From Bernardetia sp. ABR2-2B (GTDB lineage Bacteria; Bacteroidota; Bacteroidia; Cytophagales; Bernardetiaceae): a DNA stretch of 64,000 nucleotides. The notes beneath the pieces are model-generated. The model did not search any database and had not been told where the DNA came from. It worked only from the letters and a program-made list of their open reading frames with translations. Shown here in pieces: positions 53,612 through 63,004 of the stretch (within the stretch, counting starts at the first letter, position 1; each line of letters opens with the position of its first letter). Where the stretch lies: positions 3,638,001 to 3,702,000 of the forward strand of contig NZ_CP147020.1 of the NCBI RefSeq assembly GCF_037126435.1, written 5' to 3'. Made by a program: the position numbers and the translations under genes.

Positions 53612-56600
53612 TTAGAAAGAAAGGTTCAAATTGAATCCCCAGCTACGTTCGCCTGGTAATCCACCACCTTCAAAACCTTGAACATTACCAGCACTTACAC
53701 CATCTTGAGGGTCAATATGAGGAGCGTTACGGAATAGAATAGCTACATTTCTAGCTACAAATGATAAAGACGCTCTTTGGAATGGTGTCTTACTAACAAA
53801 TGAAGTAGGAAGCGTATAACCAAACTGAATTTCACGAAGTTTAATATAACTTGCATCAAAAACATTTAGAGAAGCACGTCCACGAGAGAAATAATCTACT
53901 CCCCAAGTTTGTGCATTTATTGCAGTTGCGTTTGCAGTACCATCAGAAATAGGGTAACCATCTTCGTTTACTCCTGTTTGTACTACAGCATCAATTACTA
54001 CACCATCTTCACGCATAGAACCTTCTGCAGTTTCTTCCAAGACTCCACTATAATGACCAAACATGTTAGTAACTGAATATACACTACCGCCCATTTGTCC
54101 ATCAACTAAAACACTAAGTCTAAAGTTTTTGTATGAAAAAGTATTGTTGATACCACCTGTCCAGTCAGCCATAATTGAAGGACCTACACCAGCAGTTGGT
54201 TCTAATACATAACGACCATTTGTTCCTACAATATAGCTTCCATCAGTATGTTTAGCAATAGTTGGACCTACAAATACTCCGTATGATTCTCCTTCACGAG
54301 CCTCTAAGAATACACTAAATAGTGAAGCCAAACGAAGAGTAGTTACTCCTTCAGCAAGTTCAACAACTTCATTTCTGTTTCTAGCCCAGTTAAGTGTTGC
54401 GTCCCAAGTAAATCCACTCGTATTTAATACTTTTAAGTTCAACATAGCTTCTATACCTCTGTTAGCTACTGAACCAGCATTAATAACAGTTCTTGTATAA
54501 CCTGTAGTTGGAGAAACAGGAACACCAAATATTTGATCCTTAGTAACAGAGTTATAATATGTTACATCAAGACCTACTCTGTTTTTGAAAAGATTTACTG
54601 TTGCCCCAATTTCCCAAGCATCAGTTCTTTCTGGACGCAAGTTAGGATTATTTCTTTCATTAGGAACAGTCATGTTACCATTGCTGCCAAAGTTTTGGTT
54701 TACTTCATAAGTAGTTAGAATACGATAAGGGTCTGTATCATTACCTACCTGTCCGTAACCTGCACGTAACTTACCAAAAGAAAGCCAATCTGCCTCTAAT
54801 TTTTCAGAGAAGATAAAGCTACCTGTAACAGAAGGATAGAAATAAGAATTATTACCATCTGGAAGTGTAGAAGACCAGTCATTTCTACCTGTAACATCTA
54901 AGTAAAATGTAGATTGATAGCCAAATGAAGCACTAGCAAATAAAGAGTTTACTATTTTTCTACTACCATCATCTCTTACTTCTGGAGTACCTGCAGAGTT
55001 TCCAATATTAAAGTAGTTAGGAACATTCAGACCATCTTGTGTACCTGAAAAATTACGTTTATAATTTCTAACACGACTGTTAGCACCTACCATAGCAACT
55101 AAACTTAAATCTTCTGTTAGGTTGTGAGTAGCATTCAAGATAAAGTCATAGTTATTATCTGTTACTGTACGTAGGTCTTCATTATAAAAAGGAATATTGA
55201 CAGAACCAATAGCTGTTCTTTCTGTTCTACGATCTGTATAAGTATCAACCAAAGCACGACCCGTAGCACTTAACCAAGGAAGTATTTGATATGTAATAGC
55301 TGCATTACCATATACTCTATCTCTTTGATCTTCTGAGTAGTTTTGATGTACCGTCCATGCAAAATTATCAAAGTAGTTAGGAGAAGCATCATCTGCACTT
55401 ACCCTGTTCCAAGTAATTTGAGAGCCATCACTAGTAATATAATTATTAAAAAGACGATCTGTATCTAACTGACGTTGATACCACTGATTAAACATAGACA
55501 TAATACCCTCACCATATCCAGTTTGTGGACGACCTTTACCTCTCTGATTTACATAATTAAAACCTATTGCAGTACTAAGTTTCTCAGAAAGTTTTGATGA
55601 GCCGTTAAAGCTAAGTGTATTACGCTTAATCTCTGAACCAGGGAAAGTACCCTGTTGATCAACATTTGTGTAAGATAATCTGAAAGTAGCTTTTTCATTA
55701 CCACCAGAAAGAGATAAACTATTACTAAACATAGTACCACGATCAAAGAAGTCTTTTACATTTCCTTCACTTGCTACTAAAGGACGACCTACTCCAAAGT
55801 TTTCTGTGTCTTCAGGGTTAAAACTATCCCAATGACGAGCCGTGATAGAACCATCTAGAGGAAGACCCCAGCTACCATCAAGACCATAATTAAGAATAGC
55901 ATTACCATTATCATCTGTTACAAGGTTTCCATCTGAATCTCTTAGACCAGCAGCACCATATTTATTTTGATAGTTAGGCAGTATATATACATCTTGAAAC
56001 TGAACACCAGAGTTGAAAGTAACACCAAGACCTTTGCGTTTTGTTCCTTTCTTAGTAGTGATAAGAATAACACCGTTTTGACCACGAGAACCATATAAAG
56101 CACTTGCAACAGCACCTTTCAATACGTTTACAGATTCAATATCATTTGGGTTAATATCTTGAGCTGCGTTTCCATAGTCAATACCTCCACCACCTCTTGC
56201 TTGATTTCCTGCACTTGCAGTACCCTCATCGCTAGCAAAGTTTGAGTTATCGATAGGCACACCATCAACAACAAATAGAGGTTGATTTTCTCCTGTAATA
56301 GAGCTATTACCTCTAATAACAACACGAGATGAGCCTCCAATAGAGTTAGAGCCAGTAATCTGAACACCAGCAATTTTACCATTTAGAGAGTTCACTACGT
56401 TCATTTCTCTAGCTTGAACTAAGTTGTCTCCTTTTATTTCTTGCGTTGCATAACCTAAAGATTGTTTTTCTCTAGATACTCCAAATGCAGTAACTACTAC
56501 TTCTGTAAGTTCAGAAGCATCAGAAAGTTGTACATCAATAGAAGTACGAGTACCAACAGCTACCTCTTGCATTTCATAACCTATAAAACGAAAGACGAGT

Positions 56601-56806
56601 GTATCTTTCCCATCAGGTAAAATAATAGAGTATTTACCCTCTAAGTCGGTTGTTGTACCTGTGTTTGTTCCTTTTACCTGTACAGTTGCTCCAGGTAAAC
56701 CACCTTGTGCGGCATCTATAACGGTTCCAGTAATTGTTCGCTGCGCCCATGCTGAACCGATCAGCATAAGACTCATTAGCGTACTTAGTAATAATTTTCT
56801 CTTCAT
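53612..56806 (-). CDS. SusC/RagA-family TonB-linked outer-membrane transporter
   Basis: A 1064-residue SusC-like receptor: signal peptide (1-21, GSAWAQ), CarboxypepD_reg-like domain (about 22-100: TITGTVIDAAQGGLPGATVQ), plug domain (about 115-250: SLNGKIAGVQITGSNSIGG, VVIRGNSSI, PLFVVDGVPID), and a 22-strand barrel with the usual C-terminal Phe (LNLSF). TonB-ExbBD energy opens it; the exb genes at 18.7-21.4 kb could supply that. The SusD gene follows after 36 bp. Confidence 0.94.
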   Translation of the reverse strand: MKRKLLLSTLMSLMLIGSAWAQRTITGTVIDAAQGGLPGATVQVKGTNTGTTTDLEGKYSIILPDGKDTLVFRFIGYEMQEVAVGTRTSIDVQLSDASELTEVVVTAFGVSREKQSLGYATQEIKGDNLVQAREMNVVNSLNGKIAGVQITGSNSIGGSSRVVIRGNSSITGENQPLFVVDGVPIDNSNFASDEGTASAGNQARGGGGIDYGNAAQDINPNDIESVNVLKGAVASALYGSRGQNGVILITTKKGTKRKGLGVTFNSGVQFQDVYILPNYQNKYGAAGLRDSDGNLVTDDNGNAILNYGLDGSWGLPLDGSITARHWDSFNPEDTENFGVGRPLVASEGNVKDFFDRGTMFSNSLSLSGGNEKATFRLSYTNVDQQGTFPGSEIKRNTLSFNGSSKLSEKLSTAIGFNYVNQRGKGRPQTGYGEGIMSMFNQWYQRQLDTDRLFNNYITSDGSQITWNRVSADDASPNYFDNFAWTVHQNYSEDQRDRVYGNAAITYQILPWLSATGRALVDTYTDRRTERTAIGSVNIPFYNEDLRTVTDNNYDFILNATHNLTEDLSLVAMVGANSRVRNYKRNFSGTQDGLNVPNYFNIGNSAGTPEVRDDGSRKIVNSLFASASFGYQSTFYLDVTGRNDWSSTLPDGNNSYFYPSVTGSFIFSEKLEADWLSFGKLRAGYGQVGNDTDPYRILTTYEVNQNFGSNGNMTVPNERNNPNLRPERTDAWEIGATVNLFKNRVGLDVTYYNSVTKDQIFGVPVSPTTGYTRTVINAGSVANRGIEAMLNLKVLNTSGFTWDATLNWARNRNEVVELAEGVTTLRLASLFSVFLEAREGESYGVFVGPTIAKHTDGSYIVGTNGRYVLEPTAGVGPSIMADWTGGINNTFSYKNFRLSVLVDGQMGGSVYSVTNMFGHYSGVLEETAEGSMREDGVVIDAVVQTGVNEDGYPISDGTANATAINAQTWGVDYFSRGRASLNVFDASYIKLREIQFGYTLPTSFVSKTPFQRASLSFVARNVAILFRNAPHIDPQDGVSAGNVQGFEGGGLPGERSWGFNLNLSF

Positions 56807-57445
56807 GAGATTAGTTAATGTTAATTTAAAATAAACAATTGATCAGAATTAAATCGGAAGGTTGCTTTTCAGCAATGATGTTAAGGCAATATAACAAAAA
56901 TGTTATGTTAAAACAATTTTTAAGAAAAATCGTTTAAGCCCAAATCTAATAAAAAACTGATTTTCCTTTTAATAAAGGAAGTGAAAAAAAACAGAAAATA
57001 CATTTTCGCTTACAGTAAGAAAGTTAATTTATTATATAAGGAAAAATGTGGCTTTAATGCTATTATAAAATAATTATTTGGTCAATAAATAAATAAGCCA
57101 AATAAAAATAATACATAAGCCTTTAAATGAAATTTTCTATCCTGCCATAAAAGTATATCATATCTCTTAATAATCCAAAACAAATACTAATAATTAACAA
57201 CCTAGCGTAGCTAATTTATAATGAGTTTAAAATAGCTTTTTGATAGTAATACTTTTTGATTTTTTATCAAAAATAATTAAGCGAAATCATAAAAAAATAT
57301 AAATTATTCAATTCATATCAAGCTACCTAAGAATAGATAGAAATACTACTTCAACCGATAATTGAAAACTTTGAGGTATATTGATTAATTTTGTGTTTTA
57401 AGATTATTCTCAATTTCTAATCTCTTATTCTCTAATTTATATTCT
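56807..57445. other. Long divergent gap between susC and pgk
   Basis: A 639-bp AT-rich gap. Near susC there is a small dyad ATAACA-AAAA-TGTTAT (56891-56906), in the region where the susC promoter should lie. The pgk promoter is at the other end. No open frame or RNA gene was recognised. Confidence 0.45.
57362..57393 (+). promoter_or_regulatory. Promoter of pgk
   Basis: TTG (57362-57364), 21 bp, then TAATTTTG (57386-57393), which fits the Bacteroidota consensus, 52 bp before the ATG. Confidence 0.5.
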
Positions 57446-58684
57446 ATGGTTCATTTAGATAGTTATTATTTCAACAAAAAGCGTGTGTTGGTTCGTGTAG
57501 ATTTTAATGTACCTTTAAAAGAGGAAAATGGGAAGTTCATAATTACAGATGATACTCGTCTGAAGGCTGCACTACCTACCCTCAAAAAAATACTCAAAGA
57601 TGGTGGAAGAATTATTTTGATGTCGCATTTGGGAAGACCTAAAAATGAAGGAGAGTATGAAGAAGAAGGCAAAGGAGAAAATAAATTTTCTTTAAAGCAT
57701 ATCGTAGAATATTTAAAAGAACACTTGAACACAGAAGTAGAGTTTGTAGAAAATATTACAAGTGAAGCAACTTTTGAGAAAGTAAAAAAACTCAAAAGAG
57801 GCGAAGTTATTTTATTGGAAAATGTTCGTTTTTATAAAGCAGAAACCAAAATAGATAATGAAAACCATACAGAATTTGCCAAGAAACTAGCTCGTTATGG
57901 GTATGTATATGTAAATGATGCCTTCGGAACAGCTCATAGGAAACATGCCTCAACAGCAACGGTAGCAGAATTTTTTGACAAAAAAAACAGAGTTTGTGGT
58001 TATATAATGCATAATGAACTAGAAAATGCAAAAAAAGTATTAGAAAAACCAGAACGTCCTTTTGTGGCAATTATGGGAGGAGCAAAAATTTCTGATAAAA
58101 TAATGATTATTGAAAAATTATTAGATAAAGTTGATTCTCTTATTATAGGTGGTGGAATGGCTTATACATTTTTTAAAGCACAAGGAGGAAAAATTGGAAG
58201 TTCTTTAGTAGAGGAAGACAAATTAGAATTAGCAAACGAACTTTTGAGAAAAGCAGAGGAAAAAGAAGTAAAAATCTACCTACCAAAAGACTCTCTTGCA
58301 GCCGATAAATTTGATAATAATGCAACTAAAAAACCTGTAAATAATACAGAAATCCCTGACGGTTTTATGGGCTTAGATATTGGAAAGGAAGCACAAAAAG
58401 AGTTTGCAAAAGTTTTGAAAGACGCAAAAACAATACTTTGGAATGGTCCTATGGGAGTTTTTGAAATGTCTAATTTTGCAGAAGGAACAAAGCAAGTAGG
58501 AGAAGCTGTAATAGAAGCAACCAAAAATGGAGCTTATTCGCTTATTGGTGGTGGTGATTCGGCAGCAGCTATTAATCAAATGGAAGCTGGAGATAAAGTA
58601 TCCTATATTTCGACAGGTGGTGGTGCGCTTTTAGAGTATTTGGAAGGAAAAGAATTACCAGGAGTAACGGCTTTGGAAGGATAA
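57446..58684 (+). CDS. pgk: Phosphoglycerate kinase
   Basis: A 412-residue Pgk, which makes ATP and 3-phosphoglycerate from 1,3-bisphosphoglycerate in glycolysis. Marks are [14 protein letters not shown] near the N-terminus, [34 protein letters not shown] and the nucleotide-binding GPMGVFE and [12 protein letters not shown] near the end. Slightly longer than the usual 390-400 because of an acidic insert near 70-80 ([11 protein letters not shown]). Monocistronic. Confidence 0.97.
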   Translation: MVHLDSYYFNKKRVLVRVDFNVPLKEENGKFIITDDTRLKAALPTLKKILKDGGRIILMSHLGRPKNEGEYEEEGKGENKFSLKHIVEYLKEHLNTEVEFVENITSEATFEKVKKLKRGEVILLENVRFYKAETKIDNENHTEFAKKLARYGYVYVNDAFGTAHRKHASTATVAEFFDKKNRVCGYIMHNELENAKKVLEKPERPFVAIMGGAKISDKIMIIEKLLDKVDSLIIGGGMAYTFFKAQGGKIGSSLVEEDKLELANELLRKAEEKEVKIYLPKDSLAADKFDNNATKKPVNNTEIPDGFMGLDIGKEAQKEFAKVLKDAKTILWNGPMGVFEMSNFAEGTKQVGEAVIEATKNGAYSLIGGGDSAAAINQMEAGDKVSYISTGGGALLEYLEGKELPGVTALEG

Positions 58685-58723
58685 TTTTTGTTAGAATTAC
58701 TTCAGTAAAAAATCTATTTTACA

Positions 58724-58771
58724 CAAGACCCTAAGTATTTTCATTAAGAATATCTTGGGGCTTTTTTTTTT
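58724..58771 (+). terminator. Probable terminator of pgk
   Basis: An imperfect stem (AAGACCCTAAGTATT against AATATCTTGGGGCTT) followed by ten T, about 40 bp after the stop. Confidence 0.6.
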
Positions 58772-58847
58772 ATAAACTTTCTGTTTGAGTTGGGTTTTTA
58801 TTATATTTAGGAGAAACAATTTTACACAAACACAAAACAATACAACT

Positions 58848-59327
58848 ATGATGACGATGCAACAATGGCTTGATAAATATGGAGAAAGCCATCAAAACCA
58901 TACTAATAAACTCATTCATTGGGTTTGCGTTCCTACCATTTTTTTTAGTGTTTTGGGATTGCTTTGGAGTATTCCACACCAGTTTTTAGTAGATTTATTC
59001 CCTTTTATGGGTAATTTTGCAAATTTTGCTACCATATTTTGTATTGCTTGTTCTATCTTTTATCTGCGCCTTTCTTTTCCTATTTTTCTAGGAATGATTG
59101 GAATTGCTGTTGTTTATCTTTCAATTTGTAATTGGATTGATACTAGCCTTTCTGTTCCTCTTTGGGCAGTTTCGCTTACTATTTTTGTGGTAGCTTGGAT
59201 AGGGCAATTCATTGGACATAAAATTGAAGGAGAAAAACCTTCTTTTATTGATGATTTGAAGTTTCTTTTGATTGGTCCTGCATGGTTGCTTTCTTTTGTT
59301 TTTAGTAGCTTGGGAGTTAAATATTAA
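58848..59327 (+). CDS. Mpo1-like / DUF962 membrane protein
   Basis: A 159-residue protein with four TM helices and the family motifs: N-terminal WLDKYGESHQNHTNKLIHWV with the conserved His residues, and later GQFIGHKIEGEKPSF. Yeast Mpo1, the known relative, is an Fe-dependent dioxygenase of fatty acid alpha-oxidation; the bacterial role is untested. The frame is open to 58785, but a -7-like TATATTTA lies at 58802-58809 and the conserved part starts at ATG 58848, so that start is chosen. Confidence 0.87.
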   Translation: MMTMQQWLDKYGESHQNHTNKLIHWVCVPTIFFSVLGLLWSIPHQFLVDLFPFMGNFANFATIFCIACSIFYLRLSFPIFLGMIGIAVVYLSICNWIDTSLSVPLWAVSLTIFVVAWIGQFIGHKIEGEKPSFIDDLKFLLIGPAWLLSFVFSSLGVKY

Positions 59328-59438
59328 ATTGTACAATTACAAATTTTTGTTTTCTTAAAGAACTACGAAATACATTTTGACCACAGAGAATGAGGAGAAA
59401 AACCAAGAGAATAAGAATACACTTTTATAGAACTATCG

Positions 59439-60674
59439 TTGAAAAATAATTTAGAAAACTACCTTCAAAAACAGCTTCAAAACAAACTAAATAAGCGTAA
59501 AGAAGAAAACAATTTGCGTTCATTAGTTTTACCAAACCCAAATAATATCGATTTTTTTTCGAATGATTATTTGGGTTTGGCTCGTAATCAAGAATTACAA
59601 AATCATATTTTAGAAGAATATAAAGTTCAGAGTAATCGTTTCAAAACTTCTCGCAATGGCTCAACAGGTTCTCGTCTTTTGTCTGGACATAATGAGTATT
59701 TTGAAGAAGTAGAAACTCAATTAGCTTATTTTTTTTGTGCAGAAAAAGCATTATTTTTTGGCTCTGGTTATCATGCAAATGTTGCTCTTTTATCTTCTAT
59801 TTTGACACGAAATGATGTGATTTTATATGACAATTTAGTTCATGCATCTTTAAAAGAAGGTTATAGATTAAGTCAAGCCAATCATTTTTCATTCAAGCAC
59901 AATGATTTAGAAGATTTAGAAAAGAAAATTTTACGCATACAAAAAAAGACGCATCGTCATGCGTCTCAAACCAATGAAAACCAAACTATTCTAGTTGTCG
60001 TGGAATCTGTCTATTCAATGGATGGAGATATTGCCCCTCTTCGACAGCTAGTGCAGATTTGTGAAAAGTATAATGCAAATTTAGTAGTAGATGAAGCTCA
60101 TAGCACAGGAGTTTTTGGTAAAAATGGAAATGGTTTAGTTACAGAATTAGGGTTAGAAAAACGAGTTTTTGCTAGAATAAATACGTTTGGAAAAGGTTTT
60201 GGAACTCAAGGAGCTGTCATTTTGGGAAGTGAAACACTTATAAATTATCTCATAAATTTTGCTTTGCCTTTCATTTATACCACTGCGCCACCACTTTTTC
60301 AGTTAGTTTCTGTCAAAAAAGCAATGGATTTTCTTCAAATCTATCAAAAAAAAATAAATCAAAAATTACATCAAAATATAGAATTATTTGTTTATCAAAG
60401 CAAAAAGGTTTTGTATTCAGATTCAGATAATAGTTTTACTAACTCAAAAACGCCTATTCAGATTATTCCTATAAAGGGAAATGAAGAATGCCAAAAAGTA
60501 GCTTTAGAATTACAAAAAAAAGGCTTTGAAGTTCGTGCTATCAAATCTCCAACTGTAAAAAAAGGAGATGAGCGTTTACGAATTTGTTTGCATAGTTTTA
60601 ATACAGAGGAGGAGATTATGAGATTGTTGGAGGTTTTACGTAGAACCAATGGTTCTATAAAACAATTGAGTTAA
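59439..60674 (+). CDS. bioF: Aminotransferase class II, BioF/KBL type (8-amino-7-oxononanoate synthase-like)
   Basis: A 411-residue PLP enzyme of the alpha-oxoamine synthase family. Marks are FFSNDYLGLA, GSTGSRLLSGHN, FGSGYHANVA, the PLP Asp in VVDEAHSTGVFG (about 215-226) and the Schiff-base Lys252 in NTFGKGFGTQGAV. BioF makes 8-amino-7-oxononanoate for biotin; KBL and serine-palmitoyl types are close, and no other bio gene is adjacent, so the reaction is not certain. The start is TTG at 59439. An in-frame insert at about 169-180 is coded by a GC-rich hairpin. Its 3' end overlaps the convergent TPR gene by 20 bp. Confidence 0.85.
   Translation: MKNNLENYLQKQLQNKLNKRKEENNLRSLVLPNPNNIDFFSNDYLGLARNQELQNHILEEYKVQSNRFKTSRNGSTGSRLLSGHNEYFEEVETQLAYFFCAEKALFFGSGYHANVALLSSILTRNDVILYDNLVHASLKEGYRLSQANHFSFKHNDLEDLEKKILRIQKKTHRHASQTNENQTILVVVESVYSMDGDIAPLRQLVQICEKYNANLVVDEAHSTGVFGKNGNGLVTELGLEKRVFARINTFGKGFGTQGAVILGSETLINYLINFALPFIYTTAPPLFQLVSVKKAMDFLQIYQKKINQKLHQNIELFVYQSKKVLYSDSDNSFTNSKTPIQIIPIKGNEECQKVALELQKKGFEVRAIKSPTVKKGDERLRICLHSFNTEEEIMRLLEVLRRTNGSIKQLS
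59947..59966. repeat. Hairpin inserted in the bioF coding sequence
   Basis: AGACGCAT, loop CGTC, ATGCGTCT: an 8-bp perfect stem, much richer in GC than the gene around it. It encodes the KTHRHAS part of an insert in a variable loop of the enzyme. Confidence 0.75.
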
Positions 60675-62892
60675 TCTTTGCTTTCAAGCTTCTGATTTGT
60701 ATGTTGTCTTCCTCTAATTCTTTTGAAAAAATAGATAATGCTTTCTCTAAAAAGTCTTTTTGTAATTTTTTGTCTTTATTCAACAGAGCTAAATCAGCCT
60801 TAACTAAATAGATTTCAGCAAAATTCAAATGATTTTTATCAAACAAATCTTCATTCATTTTTAAGGAAATTTTTAAATGCCTATCAGCTTTTATAGGATT
60901 TTTCTGAAGAATGTATAAACGTGCCATGTTCAGATATAAAGTAGCTGAAGAATAATGAGAAGCATCTTTGAAAGCATCTTTATGGATTTTTAAAGCATCA
61001 TTAAAAAGAGTGTCTGCTAGTTTATAGTTTTTTTTCTCCAAATGTATAAGAGCTAAACCATTTGAAGCTGTTGCTGTACTCATATCATTGGAAGCATTCA
61101 TTTTTTTATCTATTTCAATGACTTCATTATAAAGTTTTTCTGATTTTTTGAGTTTGTTTATAGAATAATTGAGGTAAGCCCAGTTATTTATAAAATTATA
61201 TATATCTATATTCTCATTCTCTTCTAGTATTGATTCTATTTGCTTGATATACTCTTGCGCTATATCAAAATTATATAGTTTTATTTCTATGAGAGCAAGT
61301 TCTATAAGTAAATTTGCTCTGATAGATTCATTTTTCTTTGTTTTTTTATGTATAACCAAACACTCTTTATATTGATTTTTTGCTTCTTGATAGTTTCCTT
61401 TGATTACGTTAAGGTTTGCATAAGAAGCTAAATAGGATTTATAAAAAGCGTTTATTTTTCCAGTTTCCTTTTCAACAATCTCTAAAGATTTTTTTATGTA
61501 ATTCTCTGACTTTTCATAATTAGATAATTCAATATTTACTAGATGTAAAGCATAATTACATAAAGCAATATTTCCATTATACACTTTTTCATCTTGCCCA
61601 TAAAGAGATAAAGATTTAGAAAGAATAGAGTCAGCTTCTTTGTATTTGTAGAAATGACCCTTTACAAGTCCATAATGGTACAAAGCAGACCAATAAATAT
61701 CATTATTTTCATCATTCAAATAGAAAAAAGATTGATTGAGATTGTTTAGAGCTTCTTGATAATTAAAGGACTTTTGATGATTAATAGCTGTTTTCTTATA
61801 TAAATTGGCTAATTCAATTCTATTTTCATTATTCAAAGAATCTTTCAGTAAACCATCTATAACAGGTTTGTAATATTGATTTGATAATTCATAATTTTCT
61901 ATTTTAGAGAGGTAATCTCCTCCTGCCTCATATGTGTAAAGAACTTTCTGATTAGCTTTTTCTCCGAGAGATTGAGCAATACTAAAAGCATTTTTAAAAG
62001 TATAAAGAGCTTCTTCATTTCTGTCTAGTTTACTAAGAGTTCTTGCAATGAGAGTTAGCGAAGTTATTTCTTCCTCTTTCCAGTTTCCACCTTGAAAATT
62101 ATAGATAGTCAGAAATTGATGAGCTATTTTGAAGTTTTTTAATTCCTCTTCTTTAGTTCTACTATTGTTCATGGCATGGTTGTAATAGGAACGATACAAC
62201 CTATCATAGATAAGATTCATTTTTTGGAGGTCGTATTTTTGTAGAAATAATGTATCTACTATTCCATTATCTGAAAGAATTTTGTTACTAGGAATATCAA
62301 GCCACAATCTACCATTTTGCTCTGCTTTGGTAGCATAATCTATTGCTTTTTCGTATTCTTCATTTTTTAAAGCAGTTTCTGTTTTTTTGTTATATTCTAC
62401 TACTTTCAAGTTGTGTTGTAAATGTTTTCTAGGGGCATTGAGATAATATATAACCGAAGTATATGGAATAAAATCTGTTGGAATATAAAAGAAAAATGCT
62501 GTAAAAAGAGTGATGACAAACGAACGAATAAGAATTAGTTTATTTTTATTTACAAATACTTTCTCTTTACGTTTTATAAATAATAAAATAGCGATTAATA
62601 AGCAAAATATAATGTTTGGAACAGGAAAATATAAGGTATAGTTATTAGTATCAGGCATTATTTTTTTCCAGAAAAAGAATAAAGCTAATCCAAATACTAC
62701 TCCTGCTACTATTGAAACTGTATTATTTTCTTTTTCAGAATCGTTTAAAAGCCAATAACCTCCGATTAGATAAGATAAACTCAATAATAAATTTGAAACT
62801 ACAAGAAGAAATGTAGCTCCTGTAAAATCAAAAAGCTGTATAAAGATAAATACAACAAAAAGTCCTAGAATAATTTTTTCGTATAATTTCAT
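60655..62892 (-). CDS. TPR-repeat membrane protein, unknown
   Basis: A 745-residue protein. The N-terminus has about five TM helices (within 1-150), then roughly 580 residues of tetratricopeptide-type helices rich in Tyr, Leu and Asn, with repeats such as NGLALIHLEKKNYKLADTLF and YLNMARLYILQKNPIKADRH. TPRs are protein-binding scaffolds. There is no kinase or DNA-binding output, unlike many Bacteroidota TPR sensors. It converges on bioF with a 20-bp overlap, and a dnaK terminator lies upstream of its start. Confidence 0.8.
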   Translation of the reverse strand: MKLYEKIILGLFVVFIFIQLFDFTGATFLLVVSNLLLSLSYLIGGYWLLNDSEKENNTVSIVAGVVFGLALFFFWKKIMPDTNNYTLYFPVPNIIFCLLIAILLFIKRKEKVFVNKNKLILIRSFVITLFTAFFFYIPTDFIPYTSVIYYLNAPRKHLQHNLKVVEYNKKTETALKNEEYEKAIDYATKAEQNGRLWLDIPSNKILSDNGIVDTLFLQKYDLQKMNLIYDRLYRSYYNHAMNNSRTKEEELKNFKIAHQFLTIYNFQGGNWKEEEITSLTLIARTLSKLDRNEEALYTFKNAFSIAQSLGEKANQKVLYTYEAGGDYLSKIENYELSNQYYKPVIDGLLKDSLNNENRIELANLYKKTAINHQKSFNYQEALNNLNQSFFYLNDENNDIYWSALYHYGLVKGHFYKYKEADSILSKSLSLYGQDEKVYNGNIALCNYALHLVNIELSNYEKSENYIKKSLEIVEKETGKINAFYKSYLASYANLNVIKGNYQEAKNQYKECLVIHKKTKKNESIRANLLIELALIEIKLYNFDIAQEYIKQIESILEENENIDIYNFINNWAYLNYSINKLKKSEKLYNEVIEIDKKMNASNDMSTATASNGLALIHLEKKNYKLADTLFNDALKIHKDAFKDASHYSSATLYLNMARLYILQKNPIKADRHLKISLKMNEDLFDKNHLNFAEIYLVKADLALLNKDKKLQKDFLEKALSIFSKELEEDNIQIRSLKAKINSIVL

Positions 62893-62905
62893 AAAGTAAA
62901 ATTAC

Positions 62906-62952
62906 AAAAAAAACTCCTCCAAAATTCAAAAGAACTTTAGAGGAGTTAATTT
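62906..62952 (-). terminator. Terminator of dnaK
   Basis: AACTCCTC (62912-62919) pairs with GAGGAGTT (62940-62947). On the minus strand it is followed by seven T, about 55 bp after the dnaK stop. Confidence 0.7.
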
Positions 62953-63004
62953 TTATATAAAATTGTTGCTTGTGTCTCCACGAGCGACAATTAATAAGAC
63001 TAAA

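Noticed and set aside
58785-58847. Upstream start of the Mpo1-like gene
   Set aside because: A -7-like box at 58802-58809 lies inside the extension, and the conserved region begins at ATG 58848.
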